DNA from: Xanthostigma xanthostigma
Lineage: Eukaryota; Arthropoda; Insecta; Raphidioptera; Raphidiidae
Reading direction: 5' to 3'
DNA length: 64,000 bases
NCBI GenBank assembly: GCA_963575645.1
Contig: OY754465.1
Coordinates: 42,186,401-42,250,400 of the forward strand
The notes below the pieces were generated by a model. It was not told the origin of the DNA, did not search any database, and saw nothing but the letters and a program-made list of their open reading frames with translations. Below, piece by piece: positions 54,785 to 64,000 of the stretch; positions within the stretch are counted from its first letter, which is position 1; every line of letters starts with the position of its first letter. The position numbers and the translations under genes are program-made.

Positions 54785-55480
54785 GACGACGTTATCGTAT
54801 TATGTTTTCAAAATTGTACAATATTTTTCGTTTTGAGCTTACCCGAATCCAATGAACATATTTTTGGAAAAAGTCTGTCTACACGATACAGGTCAAACGA
54901 GTGAGAAAAGCGAAACCAAATTTTGGGAGGATGTTTGAAATGCAAATATGAAGGGTCCTATTGGCGCGGGTGTAGAACAGATATATATTATTTTTCGAAC
55001 TAACTTTAATAGTAATATTTATAACAAAATTTTGGAACAGAAAGCACTAGGATAAACTGACACAATTTACACATAATCATTATTTGATCAAAAGTATTAC
55101 AATAAAAAAATAAAACTTTATAGTATTAATTATGCTATAACGTTGTTTTTTAATATAATAATGGTATATATTTCATAAGCGTTTATTAATATTTAATTAA
55201 TTTAATTAATTTTTAATATTCAATTAATTTACTTTATATATTTTTTACAAGAGAGTTTTGTGAAACAAAATTTTCTCAACTTTATAGTTTTGGAAATATT
55301 TTGAAAATAATAAAAATCTGTTGTTCATTTGTTCTGTAGATCTGTTAAGTAGTTGACAAGCATGCTTTATTTAATTTTTATATGACGTGATAATATATTA
55401 TTATTCGATAACCATGCAAACGAATACCAAATATCACAATATTTAATACTAGCCGCTACCCAATACAGCATGCTAACAAA
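54785..55480 (+). repeat. family Q repeat, diverged and interrupted
   Basis: TACAGGTCAAACGAGTGAGA, CCAAATTTTGGGAGGATGTT, AATATGAAGGGTCCTATTGG, then after a 100-bp AT-rich insertion TATGCTATAACGTTGTTTTT, TTATAGTTTTGGAAATATTT, GTAGATCTGTTAAG and ACTAGCCGCTACCCAATACA. It ends where a foldback begins. Confidence 0.65.
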
Positions 55481-55608
55481 GCTTTTCTTCTTATTTAAAA
55501 AATTATTATATTAAAAAATAAAATTTTTGTTAAAGCGTGCTGTGGCTTTAACAAAAATTTTATTTTTTTATTTCTTAATCATTTAAATAAGTTAAGAATA
55601 GCTTTGTT
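55474..55608. repeat. compact foldback (about 60-bp arms, short loop)
   Basis: AACAAAGCTTTTCTTCTTAT, AAAAAATAAAATTTTTGTTA, AAGC, loop GTGCTGTG, then GCTTTAACAAAAATTTTATT, TTTTTATTTCTTAA..., GTTAAGAATAGCTTTGTT. It terminates the Q copy to its left. Confidence 0.75.
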
Positions 55609-56410
55609 GGTATGAAATTCGTATTTGATTAGATAGATACGTCTCAAAAATGTTGTATTATTTGTTATTTTTCCTATTCAATGTGATTACCAACTCCTTA
55701 GAGACAAGCAGTGTATTTACTTTTAAATGGAAGTGGCATTTCCAATAAGTGAGAGAGTACATATACACAGTCTGGAAGGAATGTAGCTTCCAAGGACGAA
55801 GTTGCCTGGTGAATTGTTCTAAACTTTAGCTTAAGATGTTCATTCATTCATACAGCAGATGTGGTTTTATTGAATTTTTCCACATTTTAAATGTAAAATG
55901 ACAGCTCTCTCAGTCAAATCTGTTATGTAAACAAATAGTTTTATTATTTTTAAAAAGTTACATTAAATACATTTTTATTTGTTTAAAAATTGTTATTAAA
56001 TAAATAATTAATTGTTGCTTTATTGCATTTCTCCATTTAAAAAGTGGGTGCTTTTTTGTCAAATATTGCAAACGACTACTGTACTAAATCAGCTCGAGCA
56101 ATTATTAATTTAAAAAATTTTGTTAGCTAAAAATGTTATCAAATAACAATTTTGATCATTTCTGAAAAATATTAGTTATCGTTTTAAATTTATTTTTTGT
56201 GTTTTCTTAAATATTTCTTTGGTTCTTGCATGAAATATTTATTTCTTAATGACACATACAAATTGGAATTTATAAGAACTCTCCTTTATTCATATTTGGA
56301 ATGTATATAAAATAAATTGAATTGTTTAAGCAAAAGGCATCCTGTGGGTTTCAGTTCCTCTTTTGTTTATCTCTGCGTATTCCTTTATTTCTTCTTTATT
56401 ATATAATTTA
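55609..56410. other. no gene seen
   Basis: AT-rich. A 56-codon minus-strand open segment (about 55655-55822; SLEQFTRQLRPWKLHSFQTV...) has no domain I know. Confidence 0.4.
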
Positions 56411-56663
56411 CTAGCGGTCCGGTCCGGCTTCGTCCGGATTTATGGATTACCTATTAAACATTGACATTATTATGAGAAAATTATTTGAGAAAATACCGTA
56501 ATTTTGAACAAAAAAAAAAAAAATAATAAAAACTATCCTATAGTCTAAGTTGCACCAAGCAAGACACATTAACAAAATTTCATTAAAAACTATTCAGTGG
56601 TTTCGGAGATTAGCGCGGCCAAAATTGTGACACGGGAATTTTATATAGGTATAGATATATAGA
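56411..56663 (-). mobile_element. non-autonomous Helitron, 253 bp
   Basis: Minus strand: A^TCTATATATCTATACCTAT, ATAAAATTCCCGTGTCACAA, TTTTGGCCGCGCTAATCTCC at the 5' end and GGACGAAGCCGGACCGGACC, GCTAG^T at the 3' end with a CCGG-rich hairpin. A run of about 14 A lies on the plus strand near 56510. Host A and T flank it as expected. Confidence 0.82.
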
Positions 56664-56754
56664 TTTGCGAAAATTACTACAGAGAAAGCACTTGTAGTAA
56701 TCATATTAAAACAGCTACCATCATAAGTTATATATTGATTTAATTATTCAATTC

Positions 56755-56920
56755 TGTGTTAGCGTCTGATTTTATTATTAAAATAATTAAAAATTTTCGA
56801 CAAATTTTTCAGACGTCGTTTAATTAATATTTAATTGACGTTTCCAAATCCGGACTGAAACGTCAATGATATATTAATAAATCAAAGTCTGAAAGATTAG
56901 TCGAGAGTTTTTATCGATTT
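56755..56920. mobile_element. family A copy, diverged
   Basis: GTGTTAGCGTCTGATT, TTCGACAAATTTTTCAGACG, AAATCCGGACTGAAACGTCA, ATGATATATTAATAAATC, GTCTGAAAGATTAGTCGAGA. Both arms and the centre are recognisable. Confidence 0.7.
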
Positions 56921-57347
56921 AATTAGGTATCCCTAATAATATGTTAAAGCTTTAATGTGCTAATATTGAGATGACATTAAAACTTAAATGTGTTTTTATC
57001 CGGCCACTTTTCATATTAGAAGCTTGTTGTTAAAAATATTAACATGAAATTTCTTTTAAATACAAAATTTGTAAGTATTTATTGAGTTTTTTGTGTACAT
57101 AATCATTATTGTGGCAGTTTTAAAGTGATTTCTCCAAAACCAAAAATGGGACGTACAGAAATGAAAAGTAACATTATTGATTTATTTTAGTTGTCCCGTC
57201 AAGACATGAAGAAAAATTACGTAATTTTTGAGGTTAGATGGCAGAATGAAAATAGAAGTAAATACCTATTTACTTGATGTACTGTGATATTACTTATATC
57301 TTTATACCGTGAAATAGTTGATACTGGCATTTTGCAAGCAAAAGTAT
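56921..57347. other. no gene seen
   Basis: AT-rich spacer. Confidence 0.5.
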
Positions 57348-57868
57348 ATATTACACCACGAGGGCCGAAAGTGTGATACTTGCCCTGCGCGCCATGATGC
57401 CTGAGCCCAAGCCGAGGGCATCATGAAGCACAGGGAACGGTTATCACACTTTCGGCCAGTGTGGTGTATAATTTTTCTTCATATCTCGGTCGTAAACACG
57501 CTTATTAAATACATTAATTAATTAACTAATTACGTAATAATTACATAAAAACACCGATAAATTCCAAGCCAGCTTTCAGTTTATATACGTAAAAACACCA
57601 TAGAGATATCAAAACTTTGATTAACGTCTGAATAGAACTCTTCAAGTAAATAAAATTGTCGACCAATTTTTCTCAGACCATACAATTAGTGCCGAAAGTA
57701 TGCATTTTCGATCGAGGTATAAAAGACAATTTCTCAACAAAATTTTTAGAAAAGGGAACTATATTTACTTTAATAAATAAAATTATCGACCAATTTTTCA
57801 GACAATATAGTTGGTCGATAATTTTATTTATTGAAGAGTTCTAATCAGACGTTAATCAAAGATTTGAA
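57348..57868. mobile_element. hairpin element copy 2 with two family A insertions
   Basis: Hairpin 57352-57472 (CACCACGAGGGCCGAAAGTG ... ATCACACTTTCGGCCAGTGT, GGTG), then CTCGGTCGTAAACACGCTTA, TTAAATACATTAATT as in copy 1. A family A left arm (ACTTTGATTAACGTCTGAAT ... TCGACCAATTTTTCTCAGAC) enters at about 57610. The hairpin element's own end GCCGAAAGTATGCATTTTCG, ATCGAGGTAT is at 57691-57719. A very compact family A copy (two arms back to back, ATTATCGACCAATTTTTCAG, ACAATATAGTTGGTCGATAA) follows at 57775-57868. Confidence 0.75.
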
Positions 57869-58317
57869 AACTATATGTACGTTTAAATTTAGAAATTACT
57901 GTGGCAAAATGACTTGACTTAATGCTGCTACTGATTCCAAAATGGTGGCCAATATTAAATAGGTAACTTTTTTCAATTTTGCAATGAAATGTTTTTTTAT
58001 TGCAAAGACATTTTTTTTAATTCAAAAATAATCTTAAATATCGTTGTTTTACTGGCTGCTATTTTGGAACTATTTTCACAAAAATTGCGATCTATCATCG
58101 TCATAATAATTTATGCTTTTAGTCATGCGCGGATCAAAGATTTTTCTTTATTTTAATACTATTGTTAATTTTATATTTAGTTCCCCATTTTAAATTTAGT
58201 TTTATTAGGAAGGGTAGGGAATAAAGTAGTGTTTCTATTGTATGATAGCTGTACCCGGTCATGCGTTACTTTGGCTCAGTCTGGTTTGCGTGTATTGTTG
58301 TTTTACATATAGCAAAC
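57869..58317. other. no gene seen
   Basis: AT-rich spacer. Confidence 0.5.
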
Positions 58318-58605
58318 CCGTTGCGGTAAAATATTTAGTATAGCCTGCGTTGTATTAAACAAATGGCACTCCCGTTGTAGTAAAATATTTATTATAGCGT
58401 GTGTTGCTTTAAAATAAAAGCATGTTTTTACCTATCACAGGTGTGACATAATATATGCTCCCGTTGCCGTAAAATACCGAATATGGCGCGTGTGTGACTT
58501 TAACGTCCAACAGATTTCCGTAAGTATTTAGTACAGCGTGTGTTGCTTCAATGTCCAACAGTTGGCATTGTTTTTCAAAAAAACATGTTTTCACCTGTCA
58601 CAGGT
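58318..58605. repeat. higher-order tandem repeat (about 143-bp unit, 2 copies)
   Basis: CCCGTTG(C/T)(G/A/C)GTAAAATA..TAGTATAG.(C/G)(T/C)G(C/T)GTTG blocks start at 58318, 58372, 58461 and, altered, 58516. Short (54-55 bp) and long (about 89 bp) blocks alternate, and CATGTTTTTACCTATCACAG, GTGTGACAT recurs at 58421 and 58584. The minus-strand 61-codon frame here is a by-product of the repeat. Confidence 0.75.
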
Positions 58606-58618
58606 GTAACATCTATAT

Positions 58619-58911
58619 CAGAGGCGGGCAAATCTTTTGATCGCGGGGCCACATAGCTGATGAAAATTCGACCGCGGGCCGTATAGCTGATGAAAATTTG
58701 ACCGCGCGCCAAACATTTGGAGAGCAAAAAAAAATAAAAAGGTCCTCACATTCTTACCCGCATTTGGAGAGCAAAAAAAAAATGTCCTCACATTCCTTTT
58801 CGTCTGTTCTGGCGCCCTTGCTATTTCTTTACTATTTTTATAAAATTTAATGCTTTAATGCTTCGCGGGCCGGACAAAATTGTGCTGCGGGCCACCATTT
58901 GCCCAGGCCAG
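58619..58911. mobile_element. hAT MITE, 293 bp, perfect 8-bp TSD
   Basis: CAGAGGCGGGCAAATC at the left and, inverted, CTGGCCTGGGCAAATGG at the right. ATCTATAT flanks it on both sides (58611-58618 and 58912-58919). Internal GGGCCACATAGCTGATGAAA is duplicated as GGGCCGTATAGCTGATGAAA. A half copy is at 507-668. Confidence 0.92.
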
Positions 58912-58919
58912 ATCTATAT

Positions 58920-59344
58920 AACAGGTATATAAAATCACGCTCGTCTTCGAATGCAAAGTTGTGCCTATATTTCCAAGCAAATGGTGAAAAACTTTCGGAG
59001 ATTTAAGATTTTGATCAAACAAACATTTACATTTTTATTTATATAGATAAATTCGTATGTCTGCAGAAATCAACCAGTCAGTGAAGAAGAAAATTATATA
59101 TGCTTGGTGTATGAGAGAGTGAGAGAGATCAAGAGAGAGAAGAAATAAAAGAGCAGGGGCATGGAATATAAAAGCTTTTGTTGGGAATAGCTTTCTACTT
59201 TGGTTCACTTTGCAGAGATGTGTTTATTATGAAATATTAATATTCTTCTGTTTCAGTGAGAAAAGTATATGCTTTATTCTGGTTTGGTTCATTATTAAAA
59301 TCAGCATATATAAATTAGTAAGAGATGCAAGATGAAATGCAATA
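58920..59344. other. no gene seen; GAGA-rich tract
   Basis: A purine tract GAGAGAGTGAGAGAGATCAA, GAGAGAGAAG lies at about 59112-59142. Confidence 0.45.
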
Positions 59345-59765
59345 TTATAATACCATTATTGTACACACCGCCGGCGATATGTGCTCTACTTTATTGCTTT
59401 ACGCGACAGAGCTGAGTTTTGCCCTCATCTAGATTAATTTTCCCAGATATTGATTCAAATTCTAAATTTTAGAAAAAGGCACATTCTATTATGTAGAACG
59501 AAACCATTTTAAATGAATTTCAGTTTATAATAAGTTCTAAAATTGTAATTAAAAATTGTGAACAGCAGTTGTTGGCTGATCTGTCGTACGTACTTCCGAA
59601 CGCTACAGGTCGCAATTCTTTACGGGTCGACTTGGTGTATTTTTTATTCGTTTTGTTTACTATCAGAATTAGAACTCTTTTTGAATTCATTGAAACGCAT
59701 TCAGTAGTTCAATTGTTATATAAACAATTTTATTATTTTATGACAGTTAATAAAGTTTCAATCAT
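59345..59765 (+). repeat. dispersed repeat, copy 2 (first at 1868-2330)
   Basis: AACAGCAGTTGTTGGCTGAT, CGTACGTACTTCCGAACGCT, ACAGGTCGCAATTCTTTACG, TTTGTTTACTATCAGAATTA, GAACTC and TTCAGTAGTTCAATTGTTAT follow the order of copy 1. The 102-codon frame 59569-59877 starts in it and is not called. Confidence 0.6.
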
Positions 59766-60286
59766 AAGCATATTGACTTGCGTCGATCGGATTGTGAAAC
59801 CTGCGAGCTGGACAATAAAGTCAATTTTTGAAATTATTGTTCGCGCGATAGCTCTGAAAAGACTTACTTTATTTTGACATAATTTGGTATAAATGTTGAA
59901 ATCCATTACTACAGCCTATTTAACCCCTTCGGTCCTGGTAGTCATTTCAATAGACACTATTCTAACGCGTGTAATTTAATTCAGCGCAATTAAATATCAA
60001 ATATAAACATTTCATTGTGCTTGGGGTTTACCTGAGATGTAGGCATGCCAAACAAAACAAAGAAATACTATGTGTGGATGAAATATCGAGTCAAGTGTTG
60101 ACCGCGGTCATAGATTCACGCAAAGCTGGTAATATCAGAATGTACACTTTCATTCTGATTATGTATTACATAGTATAACTTCATTTTCTTGATGTAATCT
60201 ATATTTTTCCTGTGCGGATATTTATTTTAATTTTATAATGTTAACTTTACTAATTATACTTTTTTTTTATTTAATAAAAAAAAACG

Positions 60287-60750
60287 CTATTGCACATATT
60301 TAAATCGTTAATAAGATCAAAACTGGACTATGCGAACTTCGTCTACGCATCTGCCACAAATTCTGCCTTAAAAATGGTTGATGCAGTCTACAATAATGGA
60401 CTTAGAACTGTATTTGGAGCTTGGAGATCTTCACCACTCTCCAGTTTATATATCCTGTCTGGGATGACTCCCCCAGAACTTAGAAGAGACAGCATGGCGC
60501 TAAACTTCTACTACTCAATCGCCACCAAACCCAACCACATGAACTACGATATAGTCACGCAACCAAGATTCCAGTTAAAGTACAAAAATAATGTAAAGAT
60601 AGCCAAACCTTACACGGTCAAAATACAAAAGTAGAGGTCACAAGCTTAAAAAAGTATAAAAATGCAACAACCCCGCCCTGGAGAATATTAAAACTAAATA
60701 TAAATTTAACGCTAAACAAAATGAAAAAAGAAGAAACTAATTATACTTAA
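60287..60750 (+). pseudogene. non-LTR reverse transcriptase C-terminal fragment inside piggyBac-like element
   Basis: Frame 1: LHIFKSLIRSKLDYANFVYA, SATNSALKMVDAVYNNGLRT, VFGAWRSSPLSSLYILSGMT, PPELRRDSMALNFYYSIATK, PNHM... to a stop at 60632-60634. The protein continues in another frame, EVTSLKKYKNATTPPWRILK, LNINLTLNKMKKEETNYT, stop at 60748-60750. RSKLDY...VY.SA, L..(L/V)D.V.N.GLR...GA.R(T/S)SP..SLY and PPW are the thumb and linker of I/R1/Jockey-type elements that go on to an RNase H domain. The polymerase core upstream and RNase H downstream are missing. A frameshift near 60620 kills it. The preceding A-run and abrupt start suggest a truncated insertion or rearrangement. Confidence 0.85.
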
Positions 60751-60840
60751 AAAGTAATTAAACATCCTATGCTAGTGATTACCGTAAAAAATATTTTTGT
60801 TGTCTATTTCAATGGACATAATATTCTCCAAAATGCTGTT

Positions 60841-61279
60841 AAGCGCAGGACACACTAGGCTGGTTGCCAGCCGCGAGTTGTGGAAGCCGCTACTGTCAGC
60901 CATCAATCAGCTTGGTGTGAGCATAAAATTCGCCGCTGGCGCCGCCAGCCGGCGAGTATTTATCAGCGGCTGGTGAAATTGGACATATTCTATTTTGGTA
61001 GCCAGACAGCGGCGACTAGCAGGTCACGTGACTCACTCGCACCCGCTACCACCAGCGAGCAGCGCAGTCTGACCGAAGCAGTGCATCATAGGCGCGTAAA
61101 CCATCACGTACCACGTGGTTTATGTTCGATGATGTAGTAACCGAATTGGCAGCCACTACTCGCGGTAGACTAGCGAGTAGCAGCCGTAGTGTGACCGGGC
61201 TGCCCGCCGCTGCTTGCTAGTGCGACTGTCCGCCGCTGATCAGCAGCGGCTGACAAGCAGCCTAGTGTGACCCGCGCTT
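60841..61279. mobile_element. GC-rich MITE nested in the piggyBac-like element
   Basis: AAGCGCAGGACACACTAGGC, TG at the left and, inverted, AAGCGCGGGTCACACTAGGC, TG at the right; CAGCGGC/GCCGCTG strings repeat throughout. It stands out by composition (well over half G+C against about a third outside). A short TA is the only shared flank. The 85-codon frame at 60880 is incidental. Confidence 0.85.
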
Positions 61280-61395
61280 ACATGTTAAATTTAATTTTTC
61301 ACTAAATATACCTTAAATTACACTCTAAATAATCCCAACACCCTAAAAAATATTATGTGTTTCGAAAATATAAAATTCAGGTCCGAAGGGGTTAA

Positions 61396-62674
61396 TTAAA
61401 ATGGGCGACAGCGTACTCTATGCATAGTTAATGTGTATATTAAAAATATTTTTCGTTCCCTTCTCAAAGACGCCTCTGACTGCATATTCTAGAAAATGAT
61501 AAATTATAATCAAAGTTGATCCCAAGTGATTATAGCTCCTCCATTTTTCTTCTCGTAGAATGCTGTTTACATTATCATAACAATGCGATGCAAGTTTGAC
61601 ATTGTCTTTGAACGTATTAAAATAAATTACATAAATTGTAAATTTTATAAAGCGTTATTAATTTCAGTAAACGGTAACTTGTGCAAGAGTAAGAGCTATT
61701 GTAATGTGACACATTAAAATATCCGTTTAATAACAACTAAATACGCGTGTTGTAAAACAAAACGTTCCCAACAACAATGATCTTTCGAAACAGTGACAAT
61801 ACATGCTCTCGAACGGTTAAGTACAACGACGGTTACATTGTTTGTTCGCTACGGAGAGCGACTGACTCTTCGTTAGAATTTAGATGGCGCGGTTTGTTGA
61901 TAAAGCTTTCTTGACTTTGTCTTAAACACGTTTTTAACGAAAACATCAAATTTGCGATTAGATAGATAGATGTAATGTTTTACTTGTTATCTACTATACC
62001 CTATACAGATTACAAAGTTATCATAAAACAAAGTTCACTTTTTTCTGTAAAAGACGCGAAAAGAAGATACAATTAATTAATTAATGACGTACTGTTAAAA
62101 TATAAGAATGATACAAAAGTTGACCTGTTTAAACAAAGATTCATGGGCAATTTTCTTGTAGTAACTGGAAGCTAGTGATCGTAAAAACATATATTTGCAG
62201 AAATGTTTCATAAAATAATTTTGTAGTACTTTTTATTCTTAAATCCCACTCTTTGTATATTGATGCAGCTAGGTCTTTTATTTTTTTAATGAAAAATCTC
62301 ACTCAAACAAAATGTACACAAAATCTTTCAATCGCATTTCTAAATCAAAAGTTAGGTTTTCGTATCTTTAGAAAGTGAAAAACACAGCTGAACAAATATA
62401 CTGCACTTTGGGGAAACTTTGTGTATCCGTTTGTTTTTTTATTTACACTTTCAGATATTATTTTTGTACTTCTGGTATCAAGTTTTGTTGCAAAATTTTT
62501 GCATTTATCAGAGCTGTGAACTTACACATCACTTAATTAAATTATATATTCATCATGCCTCTCTTTAAAAAAAATAGTTAGGTATTTTCGTGACGTACAG
62601 TATTAGTACAATTACCGTAGTTACCAATTATTAGTTACTATGATTCCTCTGTAACAACTCCCTAGTAATCCAGT
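61396..62674. other. no gene seen
   Basis: AT-rich, 1.3 kb. GATGGCGCGGTTTGTTGAT (61884-61902) is a string common near insect repeats. No repeat copy found. Confidence 0.45.
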
Positions 62675-63745
62675 CAACGAAGGAAAAATAAAAACATTAA
62701 ATTGTGTAGTCTGGGTTATTATTTCAAATGATAGGGGTGATACCCAGGTATAACATATTAAAAGTCCCCAGCGGGGGGGCACTTGCTTTGGGCGGGAGGG
62801 GAGCAAATAGGTCCCATTTTTTGGTTCTTCGTGATTCTCTAAAAAAACCATGCGTTTTAGAAAAGAGAACCTTTTATAAAAAATAAAGCTGATTAAATTT
62901 TCTACAAAATGCCTATATTTTTTTTTTTTAGATTTATTAATAAGGGAGATACGGGACCCGTTAAGAAATAGATTGGACGGAGACAAAGTTGCAAAGGTAT
63001 TGTTTATTAAATATAATTTGCTACTTCTGGAGTCAATTAATTTGATTTAATTTGCTAACTGTTATAAAAATGTGATTATTTTTATTTGTGACACCTATAT
63101 TTATTATTTTTTAATTGAAATTAAAGAGGCTGACTGCTTAATGTTTGTAGTGTTTGTACTATATTATTTTATTGCCTGCCCTTAACACATCTTTCTTCTG
63201 CCACCATCTCCGATTCCGGTTCCGACTCCGAAAAACTAAATTTAAAAACTCCGACTCCGACTTCGGTTCCGATAAAACCACCTCCGTAACATCCCTAATT
63301 TCAACATGAACCAAAAGATAACTAATGGTATATTGGATTGAATGTAAGGAAGAATCTTCATCTATATTATTATAGCTCAACGGAATAATAGACGTTAATT
63401 TTCTAAAGCAATAATACTTTGTTTTCAGTTTGTATCACATTTATATCCCTTGCATTTCCTTTTGTATTTGTCATAAATATACAATTAATATATCATTTTG
63501 TAAGAAATTTAATAAGCTTCATTACGTTTTAAGGTTTTTTTTCCTACGACGCTTAGTTTTTGAAATATTTAGGAAAAATTAAAATATGGGACATATCCCC
63601 CCCCCCCACCCCGCCTAAAGCAAGCGGCCCCTGGCTGGGGACTTTTGGTATGTTATACCTGGGTGTGAACCCTATTATAAAAAATATTAATCCAGACTAC
63701 ACAATTTTTTGCATTTATTTGCCAATTTCGGGTCTTCGTTAACTG
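62675..63745. mobile_element. old foldback related to 44442-45147
   Basis: TTGTGTAGTCTGGGTTATTA, ATACCCAGGTATAACATATT, AAAAGTCCCCAGCGGGGGGG, CACTTGCTTTGGGCGGG at the left is mirrored by CCCGCCTAAAGCAAGCGGCC, CCTGGCTGGGGACTTTTGGT, ATGTTATACCTGGGTGTGAA, CCAGACTACACAA at the right. Deeper parts (AAAAAATAAAGCTGATTAAA, TTTTCTACAAAATG) resemble the young foldback. Inside are further pieces, including TCCGACTCCG / GGTTCCGACTCCGA strings at 63210-63295 that look like a hAT end. Confidence 0.75.
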
Positions 63746-64000
63746 AACTATAGGTCCCAAGTTTGAATCTGCTATGTGTTGAAAGCATCAATTGAGTTGT
63801 CAATTTATTATTAACAAATCTAAAGTTGAATTGGTACTAGGCCTAGATATCACTGGCATTTGATGACCATAAAAAAGTGACGTTTATTCTTAACAAAGAG
63901 AGGGTTCTCGACGTAGAATTTCATTTGTTTAAAATAGCAGCAGTTAATCCGTTGTTTTATATTGGGTTATCATTCTAAAACGACAATCGTTGTAGAACAC

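Larger units (their letters stand above)
59924..61391. mobile_element. piggyBac-like non-autonomous element, 1468 bp
   Basis: CCCCTTCGGTCCTG at the left and, inverted, CCCCTTCGGACCTG at the right, each immediately inside TTAA (59920-59923 and 61392-61395). TTAA target and CCC-starting TIRs are the piggyBac signature. TTTCAATAGACA / TGTCTATTTCAATGG strings near each end form a second inverted pair. The cargo is foreign: a reverse transcriptase fragment and a GC-rich MITE. Confidence 0.85.

Noticed and set aside
59569..59877. 102-codon plus-strand frame
   Set aside because: Begins inside a dispersed non-coding repeat that has another copy at 1868-2330 without the frame.
60880..61137. 85-codon frame in GC-rich DNA
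   Set aside because: Lies wholly inside a MITE bounded by inverted repeats; few stops are expected in GC-rich sequence.

Overview
This window looks like AT-rich (about two thirds A+T by eye), gene-poor insect nuclear DNA. The evidence is the kind of mobile DNA it carries: non-LTR reverse transcriptase remnants, short Helitrons with A^TC...CTAG^T ends, many hAT, Tigger/pogo, piggyBac-like and Tc1/mariner-like non-autonomous elements, and frequent GTAGGTACCT-like strings. Lepidoptera or Hemiptera would both fit; the sequence alone does not decide. I see no prokaryotic signals (no operons, no ribosome-binding sites) and no complete host protein-coding gene. Almost every long open frame is either inside a repeat or has no coding character.

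Layout. 1-5 kb: a non-LTR retrotransposon 3' fragment, tRNA-related sequences, and a hAT element sitting in a tRNA-like SINE with a perfect 8-bp target duplication. 7-10 kb: a TIR element of 'family B', foldbacks and a small hAT. 11.7-21.8 kb: three solo-LTR-like segments on the minus strand, two Tigger/pogo-like elements (one with a transposase tail), a piggyBac transposase scrap, a hAT MITE and a hAT with ATCCGCGGATACGGAT-rich ends. 22-32 kb: 'family Q' repeats, a second hAT MITE, a third pogo-like element, foldbacks and a Helitron inserted in a palindrome. 33-41 kb: two hAT elements, one containing a mariner transposase N-terminus and a further TIR element whose reverse-oriented copy lies 5 kb away. 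41-46 kb: two Q copies, a Helitron helicase scrap, a 706-bp foldback with almost identical 248-bp arms, and the second ATCCGCGG hAT. 46-64 kb: Helitrons, nested hairpin elements, a 2 x 524-bp tandem block inserted in a 'family A' foldback, a TA-flanked element with transposase tail, and a piggyBac-like element (TTAA target) containing a reverse transcriptase fragment and a GC-rich MITE.

A few short open segments look protein-like but match no repeat I could define (2871-2998, 7137-7298, 36056-36262, 37192-37461, 53221-53282). They are reported as candidate exons with low confidence. The main message is nested transposition: at least ten insertions-into-insertions can be read directly from interrupted repeats and target-site duplications. 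Family letters (A, B, Q and so on) are labels I assigned within this window.
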